Below are positions 35,370 to 47,491 of a DNA stretch of 64,000 bases, piece after piece. Under the pieces are notes generated by a model. That model saw only the letters and a list, made by a program, of their open reading frames with translations. It had not been told where the DNA came from and did not search any database. The position numbers and the translations under genes are program-made. Each line of letters opens with the position of its first letter. Position 1 is the stretch's first letter. The DNA comes from Okapia johnstoni (lineage: Eukaryota > Chordata > Mammalia > Artiodactyla > Giraffidae): NCBI GenBank assembly GCA_024291935.2, contig CM044309.1:32512001-32576000 (forward strand). The letters run 5' to 3'.

Positions 35370-35659
35370 AAGGCTAGATTCATTCAAAAAGTGTTTATTG
35401 AGCATTTACTATGAGTAGATATTGGGTTGAGCACTAGAGGCACTGAGATGAGTGATAAGTGGAGGAAAAGCCAACTTGCAACCCCAGCTGCTAAACTTCT
35501 CATAGTGCCTCAAACCCACGACCTGTCTCAGGGTCTTTATATATGCTGGTCTTTTTGCCTTCTCTCCAACCATAAGTCTCTTCTCCTCACACATCTCCTC
35601 ATCTTTAACTTGCATGGTTCATCACTGTGTCATCTAACACCTAAACTCATTGTACTTTT
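35370..35659 (+). repeat. L2-like LINE fragments (tentative)
   Basis: 'gtttattgagcatttactat' is followed by 'ctcagggtctttatatatgc' and 'cacatctcctcatctttaac', which resemble the L2 3' end. A Bov-tA interrupts it on the right. Confidence 0.4.
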
Positions 35660-35882
35660 GTCAGTTGGTTGACTGTGTCTGATTCTTTGCGATTCCATGG
35701 ACTGTAGCCCACCAGGATCCTCTGTCCATGGAGTTTTCCAGGCAAGAATACTGGAGTGGGTTGCCATTTCCTCCTATAGTGGATCTTCCTGACCCAGGGA
35801 TAGAACCCATGTCTCTTGTGCCTCCTGCATTGGCACAATCCACCTAGGCAGATTCTTTAGCATTGCACCACCTGGAAAGCTT
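35660..35882 (-). repeat. Bov-tA SINE
   Basis: Reversed Bov-tA: 'ggactgtagcccaccaggat', 'tggagttttccaggcaagaa', 'gggatagaacccatgtctct', 'caccacctggaaagc'. Confidence 0.9.
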
Positions 35883-36707
35883 AGTACCATCATAAATGGA
35901 AGGCTGATAATCCCAGCTGCCACCTAAGGTTGTACTAATTCTCTCTAGTACTCAGTTTCTCTCTTTCTGCAATTGCAATTTCAAACCTTAACTGTCTCCT
36001 CAAATATTTGACTCTCCCACCTTCTCTTACTCTCAGAAATCTACCTCATCTATTTCTTCATGAGAAAATAAAAATTACCAGACAGGAACTTTCTCATGCA
36101 TACTCCTAACACTAACCCTAGCCCCATCCAATGCGGTAGGTCCTCAGAATCTTATTTTTATCATAAAACTTCCCCCTGAATTCAGTTGAAAAAACCCAAC
36201 TTGGACAGCCTGAATCATGCTCTTGAGAAATTAGAATTGAAACTAAAGAATTAAAAATTCAGTTGCATGCTTACTTCTGACTGGAGGAGATGTAGAAATG
36301 TGAGTGATGTTCTATGACCATCGTCCATCAGAACTACAGAACAGATTAAGTCAGTATGCATAGGTAGAGAGGATGGCAGAGAAATTTTAGAAACAGAGAT
36401 GAGAAATAAAAGCAAGTCACTTCTCGGTTCCAGGCCCTAAGTCAGCTATGTGCCTTCATTTCCTTGGAGACATCCCTGTAATTGTATAATTAGGCTTGTC
36501 ATGACAGTTTGGGTTGGTTTCTGTCACTTCTACTAAAATTCATAAACATAAAGCATTTATTTTGTAATTGCTTGTGAAACTTTTTATTTTCTCCCTCTCT
36601 CCATGCAAGATGCTAGTCTAAGCTGTCATCGTCTTTTAGCTGGACAATTGTAATTTCCATCTACTGGTCTCCCTACATACCTGTTTAGCTCCATTTGGTC
36701 AACTCTC

Positions 36708-36856
36708 TAGATGGATGAAGGAAATGGCAACCCACTCCAGTGTTCTTGCCTGGAGAATCCCAGGGACAGGGGAGCCTGGTGGGCTGCCGTCTTTGGGGTA
36801 GCACAGAGTCGGACACGACTGAAGTGACTTAGCAGCAGCAGCAGTTAGGTGGATGA
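36708..36856 (+). repeat. Bov-A2 single monomer with near-perfect target-site duplication
   Basis: TAGATGGATGA (36708-36718) and TAGGTGGATGA (36846-36856) flank one Bov-A monomer (the right-hand type, 'gggctgccgtctttggggta') with an (AGC)n tail. The left monomer is absent. Confidence 0.88.
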
Positions 36857-36924
36857 GATCATTTGATTTTACTGCTTTAAAACTTTAAATGGCTTCTTTT
36901 TTAAAAAAAAAAAACACAAAGATT

Positions 36925-38116
36925 AACATAGACTGTTCAGTTCAGTCGCTCAGTCGTGTCCGACTCTTTGCAACCCCATGAATCGCAGCACGCTAGGCCT
37001 CCCTGTCCATCACCAGCTCCCAGAGTCTACCCAAACCCATGTCCATCGAGTCAGTGATGCCATCCAGCCATCTCATCCTCTGCCGTCCCTTCTCCTCCTG
37101 CCCCCAATCCTTCCTAGCATAAGGGTTTTTTCCAATGAGTCAACTCTTTGCATGAGGTGGCCAAAGTATTGGAGTTTCAGCTTCAACATCTGTCCTTCCA
37201 ATGAACATCCAGGACTGATCTCCCTTAGGATGGACTGATTGGATCTCCTTGCAGTCCAAGGGACTCTCAAGAGTCTTCTCCAACACCACAGTTCAAAAGC
37301 ATCAATTCTTCAGTGCTCAGCTTTCTTCGCGTCCAACTCTCACACCCATACATGACCACTGGAAAAACCATAGCCTTGACTAGACGGACCTTTGTTGGCA
37401 GAGTAATGTCTCTGCTTTTCAATATGCTATCTAGGTTGGTCATAACCTTCCTTCCAAGGAGTAAGCGTCCTTTAATTTCATGGCTGCAGTCACCATCAGC
37501 GGTGATTTTGGAGCCCCAAAATATAAAGTCTGACACTGTTTCCACTGTTTCCCCATCTATTTCCCATGAAGTGATGGGACCAGATGCCATGATCTTAGTT
37601 TTCTGAAAGTTGAGCTTTAAGCCAACTTTTTCACTCTCTTCTTTCACTTTCATCAAGAGGCTCTTTAGTTCTTCTTCACTTTCTGCCATAAGGGTGGTGT
37701 CATCTGCATATCTGACGTTATTGATATTTCTCCCAGCAATCTTGATTCCAGCTTGTGTTTCTTCCAGCACAGCGTTTCTCATGATGTACCCTGCATATAA
37801 GTTAAATAAGCAGGGTGACAATATATAGACTTGACGTACTCCTTTTCCTATTTGGAACCAGTCTGTTGTTCCATGTCCAGTTCTAACTGTTGCTTCCTGA
37901 CCTGCATATAGGTTTCTCAAGAGACAGGTCAGATGGTCTGGTATTCCCATCTCTTTCAGAATTTTCCACAGTTTATTGTGATCCACACAAAGGCTTTGGC
38001 ATAGTTAATAAAGCAGAAATAGATGTTTTCCTGGAATTCTCTTGCTTTTTTGATGATCCACCGGATATTGGCAATTTGATCTCTGGTTCCTCTGCCTTTT
38101 CTAAAACATAGACTGT
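36925..38116 (-). mobile_element. BovB LINE, 5'-truncated, 12-bp target-site duplication
   Basis: AACATAGACTGT at 36925-36936 and 38105-38116 is a perfect 12-bp duplication. Between lies 1.17 kb of reversed BovB, from its 3' end (ttcagtcgctcagtcgtgtc) to the early reverse transcriptase. It keeps a 239-codon frame (37267-37986) on the - strand and little obvious decay, so it looks younger than the copies at 17 and 27 kb. Confidence 0.95.
37267..37986 (-). pseudogene. BovB reverse-transcriptase remnant
   Basis: 239 codons on the - strand: LWKILKEMGIPDHLTC, SPCLFNLYAGYIM, the intact palm motif RYADDTTLMAE, and the C-terminal TKIMASGPITSW region. The frame is lost after CESWTRRK by a small deletion. 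The element is 5'-truncated, so the endonuclease and the first RT motifs are missing and no active protein is possible. Confidence 0.88.
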
Positions 38117-38505
38117 ACAGACCTATATTATCAAGTTCCTAACTATATGGATCACCTTAGTTTACAATAATCTTCCCATTGTTGACTGACCTTCAGCAGA
38201 CCCTGGAGCTCATTAAATGTACCCTGCTTGAACCCTTTTTCATTCTTCTCTCTCTGCCTGATATACCTTTTCACTCTTTAAACTGGTAAAGTCTATTCAT
38301 CCTTCAGATTTTGCATTAAATGACATTTAAAATTATAATTTTAAATTTATTAAAATAATTTTAAATTTATTTTTAAAAAAATCGCCTCCCTCTAATTAGA
38401 CTATAAGACTAATAAGGCTAGTGGCCATATTTTCACCATCATTGTATTCACAGTATCTGACACATGGTAAATCATCAATAAATGTTTGTTAAATAAATGT
38501 GTAAG

Positions 38506-38839
38506 TCAAGTACCAGTGGATACACTACCTACATACATAGGGATCCGAAAAGGAGACAATAGTAAAGAAACAATCAAATGAGTGAAATGCTCGAAGAAAG
38601 CTTTACAGAGATGAAGTACGTCTGAACAGACAGAAGAGTTGCTTAAAAATACAAAGCATAGAGACTAATAGTTTGATATTGCATCCAGGCATAGTGAAGA
38701 CAAAAAATACAACTTGTCTTCCAGTGAAGAAAATTGCGACTTCTCAGCAGTATCTTCTGTAAAAGCCTGGAGACAGTGAATTAACATCTATAAATACCTA
38801 AGATACAATAATCTCCAAATGACTATCTAATGAACCATT
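38506..38839. other. Intergenic DNA, nothing recognised
   Basis: No gene or named repeat seen. Confidence 0.35.
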
Positions 38840-39060
38840 TGCTACAGTGGTTATGAGTATAGGCTATGAAACAAAATTTTCTGGGTTCAAATCTTGACTC
38901 TACTTACCAGTTTTCTCACCTTCAGCAATTTACTTAAGCTTTCTGTCCTTCAGTTACATCATCTTCAGAATGAAGATAATGATTAGAGCTTTCGTACAGA
39001 AGAATTCAATGAGTCAATATATGGCTAGGGGTTGCAACAGCTCTACCTAAATATAAGCAT
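38840..39060 (+). repeat. MIR SINE
   Basis: Sense MIR: 'tctgggttcaaatcttgact', 'ttcagcaatttacttaagct', 'ttctgtccttcagttacatc', 'cagaatgaagataatgatta'. Confidence 0.7.
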
Positions 39061-39699
39061 TATCCAAAGTTCAAATTTTGTTATCCAAGAATTCTGTGTC
39101 CAATCAAGCTGCTCTTCAGCTGTAAAGGACATTTCCGTGTGCAAAACTCCTCAGCAAGTGTACAACTCAATTACCCCTCCTGGGAAACTAAGACATTAAT
39201 CAAAGTGAAGAATGCAAAAAAAGAGAAGTCAAGGCACTAAAAAAATGGAAGTCATCATTGAAACTATCATCAAAGACAATGTGTAAGTAGCTTAATGAAA
39301 ATGTTGTAATCTACTCATACAATAAAATATATATAATATAAAACGCTCAGTGAACAAAAATTAGGACTATAAAAAAGTTTATTTCCAATCTTATTAGGAG
39401 AAAATAAGTAATATTCACTCTCTAGCTAAATAATTAACATAAAATAGGCACTGTCGTTTAAAGATAATGAAATTTTCATTTAAAGGTAATAAAAATGAGT
39501 TTTTTACCCTCTAAATCACTTGGGGAAAAAGCTGAGGTTAAAAGCAAGTAAGCAAAGAAAACAAGAAGAAGAAAAAGAAAGCAGGGTATTGCAAATATTA
39601 TAGAACATAAAACAAAATGAGAGAGACAAGAAAAATCTTGCCGGTTATGACAATAAGCGTAAATTATGAATCTCGCATTAAAACGTTGCGTCTGTGTAT

Positions 39700-41200
39700 G
39701 TGTCAATGAAAACATGAATGATGATACCAGTATATGCTGTTTGAGAAACAGAAATATACACACCTAAAGCGAAACAGCACAGGAAATTTAAAACCCAACG
39801 AGTCACCAAGGCCACAGTAAAAACAAGAAGAAAGACAAAGAATTGAAATATTTGTATTAGACAAAGCAGAATCCAAGGGAAAATTATTTAAAGATACAAT
39901 AAGAAATATTTTATATAGAACACATATATAAATTTATAATTTATTATGAGAATACTTTATGCTAAAATGTCATAAATACACAAAGAATACAAATAAACAA
40001 ATTTCATAAAAATATCAACATAATTATTTGTCATAAATAAAGTATGAGAAAAATTTATTTAATAAGTATAATATCATCATGTTAACAATATTAATTAAAT
40101 GCATGTACATATATGTACAGGACTTCCCTGGTGGCTCAGGCATAATCTGCCTGCAATTCAGGAAACTTGTGATCGATCAGGAGACATGGGTTCAATCCTT
40201 GGGAAAGATCCCTCAAGGAAGACAATGGCGACCCACTCCAGTATTCTTGCCTGGGAAATCCTATGGACAGAGGAGCCTTGCAGGCTACAGTCCATGGGGT
40301 GGCAAAAGAACCAGACATGACTTAGTGACTAAACGGCAAACAAAACATATATACAACATTATAACTGTGAAAAATGAACTTTCTCAAATTCCATGAAACA
40401 TTTACAAAAATAAAGTGACTTCTTTTAAACTTTGGAGAAACAAATGATCCACAGGCAAAATAAACTCTTCCAATACAAGTGAAAACAGGAGAGCTTCCTA
40501 ATTTGTTATTATCAACTAACATCAAATTCTAACAAAGATTAAAAAGAGAAACCTACAAATATATTTTACTTATAAATATGAACACACAAATTATAAATAA
40601 AAACCAACAAATCAATTTATCAGCTTACACCATAACCAACTTGGCCTTTTCTGAAAACACAAGGAAGAGTTCATATTAAGAAATCAATTCATATTTAAGA
40701 TACAACGTACATAATTCAATAAAAATCCTATACAATAAAATGTTAAAATATATTCAGTAAAACCCAATAAACATTACTAGCTTTTACCTTATTGGTAAAA
40801 TGCTAGAGAAATTACCATGAAAGTCAAGAAGGAAACAAAGACATCTACTACTATCCCAACAATTAACATTATTTTGGGAGTCTGGAGGAATGCAAAAATA
40901 AATAGAAATGAGGAGATGTCCAAAAATATCAGAGATAAATTACTATTGTTTGTAACTAGTGAAAAATTGTTTGACTAAAACTGCAAGATAATTTGATGTG
41001 TGAAAGAAATTAGAACTAATAATAAATTTTAGTAAAATAGTTATATGTCAAATACATAACAAACAATGTCTTAGACAATATTGTCAAAACAGTAACCACA
41101 ACAAAATACTCTGGACAAATTTCAGAAGCCAAAAACAGTATTTATATGGAGAAAATGTTAACCTTACAAAAGGGACTTTAAAAAAATATTGTGTTCTAGG
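39700..41200 (+). repeat. Old L1 ORF2 remnant, interrupted by a Bov-tA
   Basis: A-rich, heavily diverged sequence that follows the order of L1 ORF2: endonuclease-region words before 40100, then 'ctaacatcaaattctaacaa' and 'accacaggcaaaataaactc' type words after 40350, and later 'gaaatcaattcatatttaag' and 'ctggaggaatgcaaaaataa'. No reading frame survives. Confidence 0.45.
40107..40352 (+). repeat. Bov-tA SINE with 8-bp target-site duplication
   Basis: ACATATAT at 40107-40114 and 40345-40352. Head 'ggacttccctggtggctcag', B box 'gggttcaatccttggg', body 'gcgacccactccagtattct'. There is an extra about 20-bp stretch between the A and B boxes compared with the other copies. Confidence 0.85.
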
Positions 41201-41224
41201 GTGAAGAAAACAACTACAACAATA

Positions 41225-41372
41225 AAATTAGTTAACATTTTTTTTTGAGTACTTCCCACAAGCCAGACTCTCCTGAACACTTGTAAGTATTACCTCATTT
41301 AATCCTCCTAAAAATCCCTTGAGGCAATTCAATAATTATTTCCATTTTTAAAATGAGTAAACAGCTTTTTCA
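41225..41372 (-). repeat. MIR SINE
   Basis: Reverse MIR: 'cacttgtaagtattacctca', 'tttaatcctcctaaaaatcc', 'atttccatttttaaaatgag'. Confidence 0.65.
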
Positions 41373-42142
41373 AGTGCACACAAAACATTCACCAAAATAG
41401 CTCATATTTTGAGGCATAAAAGTCAAATCTTACTAATTTTGAAAGAATTGAAATTATAAACCAAGCATGTGCTGTGACCAAAACAGAATTAAACTACAAA
41501 TAAATAACTGAGAGCCATCTGAAAAACTCCCAAACATTTCAAAATTAAGCAGCATACTTCTAAATAACTCAGAGATCAAAACAGGAGTCACACCAAAAAA
41601 GCAGAAAATATTTTGAATTGGATAAAAATGAAAACACAATACACCCAAATGTGTGGGATTCAGCTAAACCAGGGCTTAGGGGAAAACACATAGCATTAAA
41701 ACAAGAAAGTTCTCAAATAAAATATTTAAGCTTCCACCTTAAGAAACTAGAAACTGAAGAGCAAGTTAAACCCAAAGCAAGCAGACAGAAAAAATAATAA
41801 AGAAAAGAAATCAATAAAATTGAAAACAGAACAAAACAAAAGAAAAAGATCGAAGCTAGTTTTTTGAAAACACCAATAAAATTGATAGACTTCTAGCCAG
41901 AACGATCAGTGAATAAAGAAGGAAGAAATTAACCACAGCAGAAATGAAAGAGGAGACATTACAGATCCTGGAGAAGTTAAAAGGACAGTAAGGGAATATT
42001 ATGAGCAATTTTATGCCCACAAATTCAACAACTTATATGAAATGGTTAAGTTCCTTGAAAGAAACAAATCACCAAAACTCACTGAAGAAGAAGAAACAGA
42101 TAACCTAAATAAGTAGAACTGGAAATGGAAAGACCAGGATAC
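41373..42142 (+). repeat. L1 ORF2 fragment
   Basis: Less decayed than the preceding L1 piece. The words run in ORF2 order between the endonuclease and the RT: 'caagtgcacacaaaacattc', 'gtgtgggattcagctaaacc', 'caataaaattgatagacttc', 'gagcaattttatgcccacaa'. This part of ORF2 normally precedes the part seen at 40350-41200, so the two are separate insertions or a rearrangement. Confidence 0.7.
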
Positions 42143-42144
42143 AG

Positions 42145-42308
42145 CCCCAGGCTCCTCTGTCCATGGGATTCTCCAGGCAAGAATACTGCAGTGGGTTGCC
42201 ATTTCCTTCTCCAGGGGATCTTCCCAGCCCAGGGATCGAACTCGTGTCTCTTGTGTCTCCTGCATTAGCAGGCAGATTCTTTATCTTTGCGCCATCTGGG
42301 AAACGCTT
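42145..42308 (-). repeat. Bov-tA SINE, 3'-truncated
   Basis: Reversed Bov-tA head and body ('gatcgaactcgtgtctcttg', 'gcgccatctgggaaacgctt') lacking the usual 3' third on its left side. Confidence 0.88.
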
Positions 42309-43277
42309 AGGAGCTACAGACGCCTCTAAAAACACCTTGGCAACTGAAAGAACTCCTCCTTCTTTGTTTAATAAAGATGTTTTCTCTTTTACCTAAAGGC
42401 AAGCCTCATATTTCAACTGAGATTCTAGCCTTGCCCAGGGTACCAGTTCTCCTCTTGGATAATGGGACCTGCCCCCCATTCCTCAGAAGAAGTCAATGTA
42501 GAAGAAGGAGCGATAGGTTTACAATTAGTAGAATAACTGCCAAACTTCGGGGGAAATGTGAGAACATATTTATGAGAATAAGGATTGATGATATTCAATT
42601 AAAGAGAAAGAAAATATCATTTTAGATCAAGCTGAATTTATGGTTATGGCTGAATTGATTAGAGATTCTGAATTTAATCCTCTCACTTAGGCATCTGGGG
42701 CTGAATAATGTACTTGGACTCAGGACTGGGCTGTACCAAACAAGTTGAAATTTCTTGGTATAAGAAAAAGGAAGAAATTCTAAGATAGAGATAACATGAG
42801 TGAATGGGCTTATTATATATTACCACTCACCAACCTATAACCAAGGGGTCACATTCTATCACTAAGAAGCTAAATGATTAATTTAGGGGATCATAATGGA
42901 CTTTTTTTTTTCAATGAAAGAAGCTAAACAGCAAAATTCTGAACACAAGGCATGTAGTAAAGACATTTATTTTATAAAACTTTTGTTCCAATTATACAGT
43001 ATACATATATATACGTTTATGTGTGTATGTGTATATATGAACATGCATTTATGCATTTTTGTTTGTACTGTAAAATTTCATTATATCTTCCGAGTGTCAT
43101 GGTCAAAAACATTTGACAGCCAATGTTCTGATTTGTTATAGATGACCTGATACACACAAGCTAGCAGCAGCGAGAAGCAATTCTTCCAAAATCTGAGCTT
43201 CACACTAGAGAGTCCTAAAAGACAATGAAAGAGAGGATATTTCATTAGTGATATCTTGTTGTTTTTTTAACCTGGGT
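42309..43277. other. Intergenic DNA, unrecognised
   Basis: Mixed sequence with fragmentary open frames and a TA/TG-rich stretch at about 43000-43045. It could include an old retroelement or pseudogene piece (around 42400-42700), but nothing is firm enough to name. Confidence 0.3.
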
Positions 43278-43385
43278 AAAGATGACTTGAATTGGTGATG
43301 GACAGGGAAGCCTGGTGTGCTGAGATTCATGGGGTCGCAAAGAGTCAGACACGACTGAGCGACTAAACTGAATTGAAAGATGACT
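43278..43385 (+). mobile_element. 88-bp BovB 3' end with 10-bp target-site duplication
   Basis: AAAGATGACT at 43278-43287 and 43376-43385 flanks only the last 88 bp of BovB ('ggtgatggacagggaagcct', 'gactgagcgactaaactgaa'), an extreme 5' truncation with clean boundaries. Confidence 0.9.
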
Positions 43386-44320
43386 GGAAGGAAGGAACTA
43401 TAGCAATTCATAAGCAGTGACATGAGAACAAAATGGCCAGGACCGGGTAACAAGAATACAAGTGAGTCCGAGTTGGCTGGAATGAGTGATCTCAATCAAC
43501 AAAAAGGAGAGTTCTGCTACAGGAGGAGGAAAGGAAGAGTGCATGGGAAGGGAAGACTGTGACTGACCCTTCCACATGTGATCAGCAAATTCAGCTGTAA
43601 AACCTAGTGAAAGAGAACCAAGTAGGTAGAACCACTAAAAGCACTGATGGTTTATATCCCTCTCTAACGAATCACCCCAACCACTCAATGTACTGACTCT
43701 CTGGAAATCCCCCAACATTTATCCACTTTCATACACCGCTAACAGAAGAGCCAAAGGATGCATCCCCAGAAAGCAAATTGGAAATTTATATCCAAAATCA
43801 TAAATTATACAAATCTTTGCTCTATTAATCTCAAAGAAAAAAAATCAAAGCTATTCACAGGATGCAATAAGGGGAAAAAAAAGAAAAACCCAACCCTGAC
43901 TACTGATAACTGTTGCTACCAACTAAGTGGTGAGTTTCCTCTACTGTGAATTTCACAGAATATCAGCATCTGATGAGGATTCTCCATGACAAGAGATCAT
44001 GTGTGATGCAAATAAAAATGAAGACAATGTACAGCCCCCCAAATGATGGAGCTTCCCCCGAACCAGCTAACATGAGCAGCTCTCATTTCTTCTGCAAAAA
44101 CAACTCTTTGTTCTTTGTTCGTCCTGCCTCTGCCATAAAGATTATCAATACGATAACCAATCAGGGAATTACCTCCACATCCTGTAATTGCCCAACCCAC
44201 AACAGAACACAATTTCTTTGAACTGTCCTCAACATCATCTAATCCAAATTCAAATCTTATAAGAAGCCACCCTTAACTACTTTCTGAGCTGCCCTGTGGT
44301 ATCCCACTCTGTATGTCACA
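43386..44320. other. Intergenic DNA, possible old retroelement remnant
   Basis: No gene recognised. Overlapping frames at 43946-44221 (+) and 43997-44212 (-) have no known domain. The right part (44180-44300) has a vaguely LTR-like look ('ctttctgagctgccctgtgg') but no matching partner or TG...CA ends that I can define. Confidence 0.25.
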
Positions 44321-44325
44321 TGCTC

Positions 44326-44507
44326 TTTTTGCTGTTTAGTCGCTTCAGTCACATCCTGCTCTGTGTGATCTCATGGACTTTAAGCCACGAAGCTCCTCTG
44401 TCCATGGAATTTCCCAGGCAAGAATACTGGAGTGGGTTGCTATTGGGGATCAAACTCGCATCTCTTGTTTGGCAGGCAGATTCTTTTACTACTGAGCCAC
44501 CTGTTAC
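44326..44507 (-). repeat. Bov-tA SINE, internally deleted
   Basis: Reversed Bov-tA ('gtccatggaatttcccaggc', 'ggggatcaaactcgcatctc'), with the segment between 'gggttgctatt' and 'ggggatcaaac' shortened. Confidence 0.85.
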
Positions 44508-44599
44508 ATGTTAGTACCATTCAAGCTGCAGAAAAGAGAAGTTATTTCATCAAAACGGAAGCCTTGGGGTGTTAGGGATTAATTCTCTCACAGAACCCT

Positions 44600-44830
44600 G
44601 TTGAAATGGCTCCAGGGCTTTCTGTGTATCATATTATTCAGCTTAATAACAATCCTAGGAAAAAAGAACAATTATCATTCCTATCTTACAGACAGAGAAA
44701 GGCCAGGAAGCACAGACTGGAGAGGTAGTCTAAGATCTAAGGATCTGAACCCAGATAGTCTATTGGTAGAGATGTTTCATCACAGAAGTTATTTGGCTTC
44801 CACTAAAATGCTATCACAAGCTACTTAGTT
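44600..44830 (-). repeat. MIR SINE fragment (tentative)
   Basis: 'attcctatcttacagacaga' and 'tctgaacccagatagtctat' match the reverse MIR core loosely. Confidence 0.4.
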
Positions 44831-44879
44831 ATCTAAGGTCAAAACCTGGTATCATACTGTCATTACTCTGACCTTCTGC

Positions 44880-45420
44880 AGCCAGTCAGAGCTCCACTGA
44901 AGGCAAACATCACTTCCCTCCAAACTCCTCTTTCCATTCCCATTGCCATGCTGCAAGTTCAAGTCCTCATTATCTCTCGTGGAACTGCTGCAACAATGTC
45001 TAAACTGCATTACTTACCTCTGGTCATCTCCTCCTATAATCAAACAAACTCTTAAAGAATAATGTTCCTAAATACAGCTCTGCTTTGCAACTCCTTGCTG
45101 ATAAGTAGAGAATGAGAGATAGATGACAGATAGATTGATAGACAGATTTTTTTTAAAAAAAATTAAACTTGAGAATTTGGCATTTATATTCTTCCAAGAG
45201 TTGGCAGCTGTGGTCCACTTTTCCAAACTTATTTCCCATGACCTACCTCTGTTTCAGATAAATTAAATCATTCTTCATTTCCTGAACAAGTCCTGAATTT
45301 TCCCATCCTTATGCCTTTGTTCAGTTGTCTCTGTTCAGCCCACATCCCTAGATTTCCAAATTTTATCCATGCTTTATTCAACTTAATGTCATTTATTCTT
45401 CAGCGTTTAGTAAAAAGAAA
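44880..45420 (+). repeat. L2-like LINE fragment
   Basis: Same family as 12860-13676: 'ttccattcccattgccatgc', 'cctcattatctctcgtggaa', 'ctgctgcaacaatgtctaaa', later 'catccttatgcctttgttca'. A GATA-type simple stretch lies at about 45118-45145. Confidence 0.45.
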
Positions 45421-47259
45421 AACAATGAAAAAGGGATTATAGTTTTTACAACAATCCCTTTCCAGTTTGCACTACACCCCTGCTCTCACAGCAAAGAAAC
45501 TAATTTCATCTTCCTTTATGTTCCTATGTTACTTTGCCTTTGTTTATTTACAGAAACTACCACATTCTGCCTTATGCAGTAGTTATTTTTTTACTTCATT
45601 TTCCTACTAGGTTATAAGATTCTTGAAAAAACAAAACATCTTATTCATCTTTGATTCATGTCATGAAGAATAAAATAATTATCGTTTCATGAATTGGATG
45701 ACATGAACATTCACATCATCAAACACAACCCTGTTTTGTGGCCATGTCTCTCCTATAAGTCTGTGTTTTGTTGCTGAGATTTCAGAGATTGGTGGGAGAG
45801 GCTGTATGAGATTTTTTCTTTTTTTAATACTCTGAGATAGCATTTTGTAATAGAGACTCACTCAAAAAAGAATCTACTTTTTTCTTTCTCCAGGAACAAT
45901 CATTAAAAGTTATTCAAAACTTTGACTATATTCAGGTGACACTACTTCCCTTCTCCGTGTTCACTTGGCCACCGGCATTTGTGGGCTGGATCCACCATCA
46001 CCCAATGGGAGCACCCCTGAGGCTTTGTATATGTATATGCCTTTGTTTCTGACACCAGTTTCTGGTCTAAAGGATTCTAGCCCATGAAGCAGAATGGTTT
46101 TCAGTCTACCCAGCTGTTACAAGCCATACAGAAGTCACACAGAATGGCTGGTGGCCACTTTCTTCAGCTGAGTGCAGGGAAGGGCACTACTGGTGCCAGT
46201 GGGCTGGGAATGTGGTATGCGCATCGGTAGACTTGATAGACTCCACTCCAATTCAAAACACTTAAAATAATTATTTGATTCCCCAAAAGCTCATTTCCCT
46301 AGAAGGAGGTCATTTAGCAGTGTGAGAAAGAAAGTTATTTGTCAAATTTCTTGGTAATTTCTAGTATGACTTTTTTTTAATAATAATAATAAAATGCACC
46401 AAAAATAAAATTTAAAAATGTGGGCAATAAAAAGAAGTTTCCAAAGGGGATAAAACTAAACATTATATATTTAATATTTTGCCTTTCATCACTGTTCCTT
46501 CTCTGCCCCTCATTGCTTCTGAAAAAGCAAGAAGTCAAGAGAGTTGTCAGAAAAACAAGAGGGTGTGGTTGAAATTAGCCATATAATTGGACACCATGTA
46601 GGGCTGGCTTGCCTAACATATACTTGGAATTACCTTGTGTTCTACCAAGTCCCCGAGGCCCCAGAAAAGGGATCTATGAAGGAAATTCAGAAAAGAGCAA
46701 CAAAATTTTTAACAAGCTGTGAGGCTGACTTATGAGGCACAATATGGGACCTAAGTATCATGTGGGTGGGCTTAACAATTCACTTAATGCAGTGAATGTC
46801 TGTGAGCTTACAGAGAATGTGATCACTGAGGAAAGGGGAGAGATGGAGTCGTGCTGCGGGTGACAACATCACAGTCACAGCTCTTTACTGGTTTCATTTT
46901 TAATATGGGATTCTGTGCTTTATAATTCTCTTGCCTGCTACAGAAACCAGTGCCAATATATTTTACATCTTTTATCATAATGAAAAAGATAAGACAACAG
47001 CAATGTAAGCCTTTATAAAATAAAGGAAGTTCTCTCTATATATTCTCTAAATGTAGGAACACTGACTGATAAGTCATAAAAATAAAAATCCATTAACAGA
47101 GAAGGAGAAATGAGTCTCTGGTGCCACATCTGGGATAAGGGAAAAGAAGGAGAGAAAGAAATGAAAAAGGAAAAGTGAAATAAACACAGTACTTGCACCT
47201 TCTAACCCAGTGGAGTTGCCATCTTGGTTGGCAGCCAAGATTTATGAGAAGTGTCTATT
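45421..47259. other. Intergenic DNA, nothing recognised
   Basis: AT-rich in most parts, somewhat richer in G+C around 45950-46250. No gene, and no repeat I can name. Confidence 0.35.
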
Positions 47260-47491
47260 ACTTCCCCAGGGGCTTCCCTGGTGGCTCACATGATAAAGAA
47301 CCTGTCTGCAATGCAGGAGACCCAGATTCCATCCCTGGGTCCGGCAGATTCCCTGGAGAAGGAAATGGCAACCTACTCTAGTATTCTTGCCTGGAGAATT
47401 CCATGGACAGAGGAGCCTAGGCTAAAGTCCATGGTGTCACAAAGAGTCAGACACGACTGAGCAACTCACACTTTCACGTTAACTTCCCCAG
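47260..47491 (+). repeat. Bov-tA SINE with 10-bp target-site duplication
   Basis: ACTTCCCCAG at 47260-47269 and 47482-47491. Head 'gcttccctggtggctcacat', body 'ctggagaaggaaatggcaac', tail 'gcaactcacactttcac'. Confidence 0.92.

Larger units (their letters stand above)
36590..38505 (+). repeat. L2-like LINE split by a Bov-A2 monomer and a BovB
   Basis: Three pieces keep their order: about 36590-36707 ('ctggacaattgtaatttcca'), 36857-36924 ('ttaaaactttaaatggcttc'), and 38117-38505 ('tctctctgcctgatatacct', 'catccttcagattttgcatt', 'catcaataaatgtttgttaa'). The gaps are exactly the two younger insertions with their duplicated target sites. Confidence 0.5.

Noticed and set aside
44180..44300. A retroviral LTR
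   Set aside because: No paired LTR, primer-binding site, clear ends or retroviral frame could be seen; the resemblance rests on a few words.
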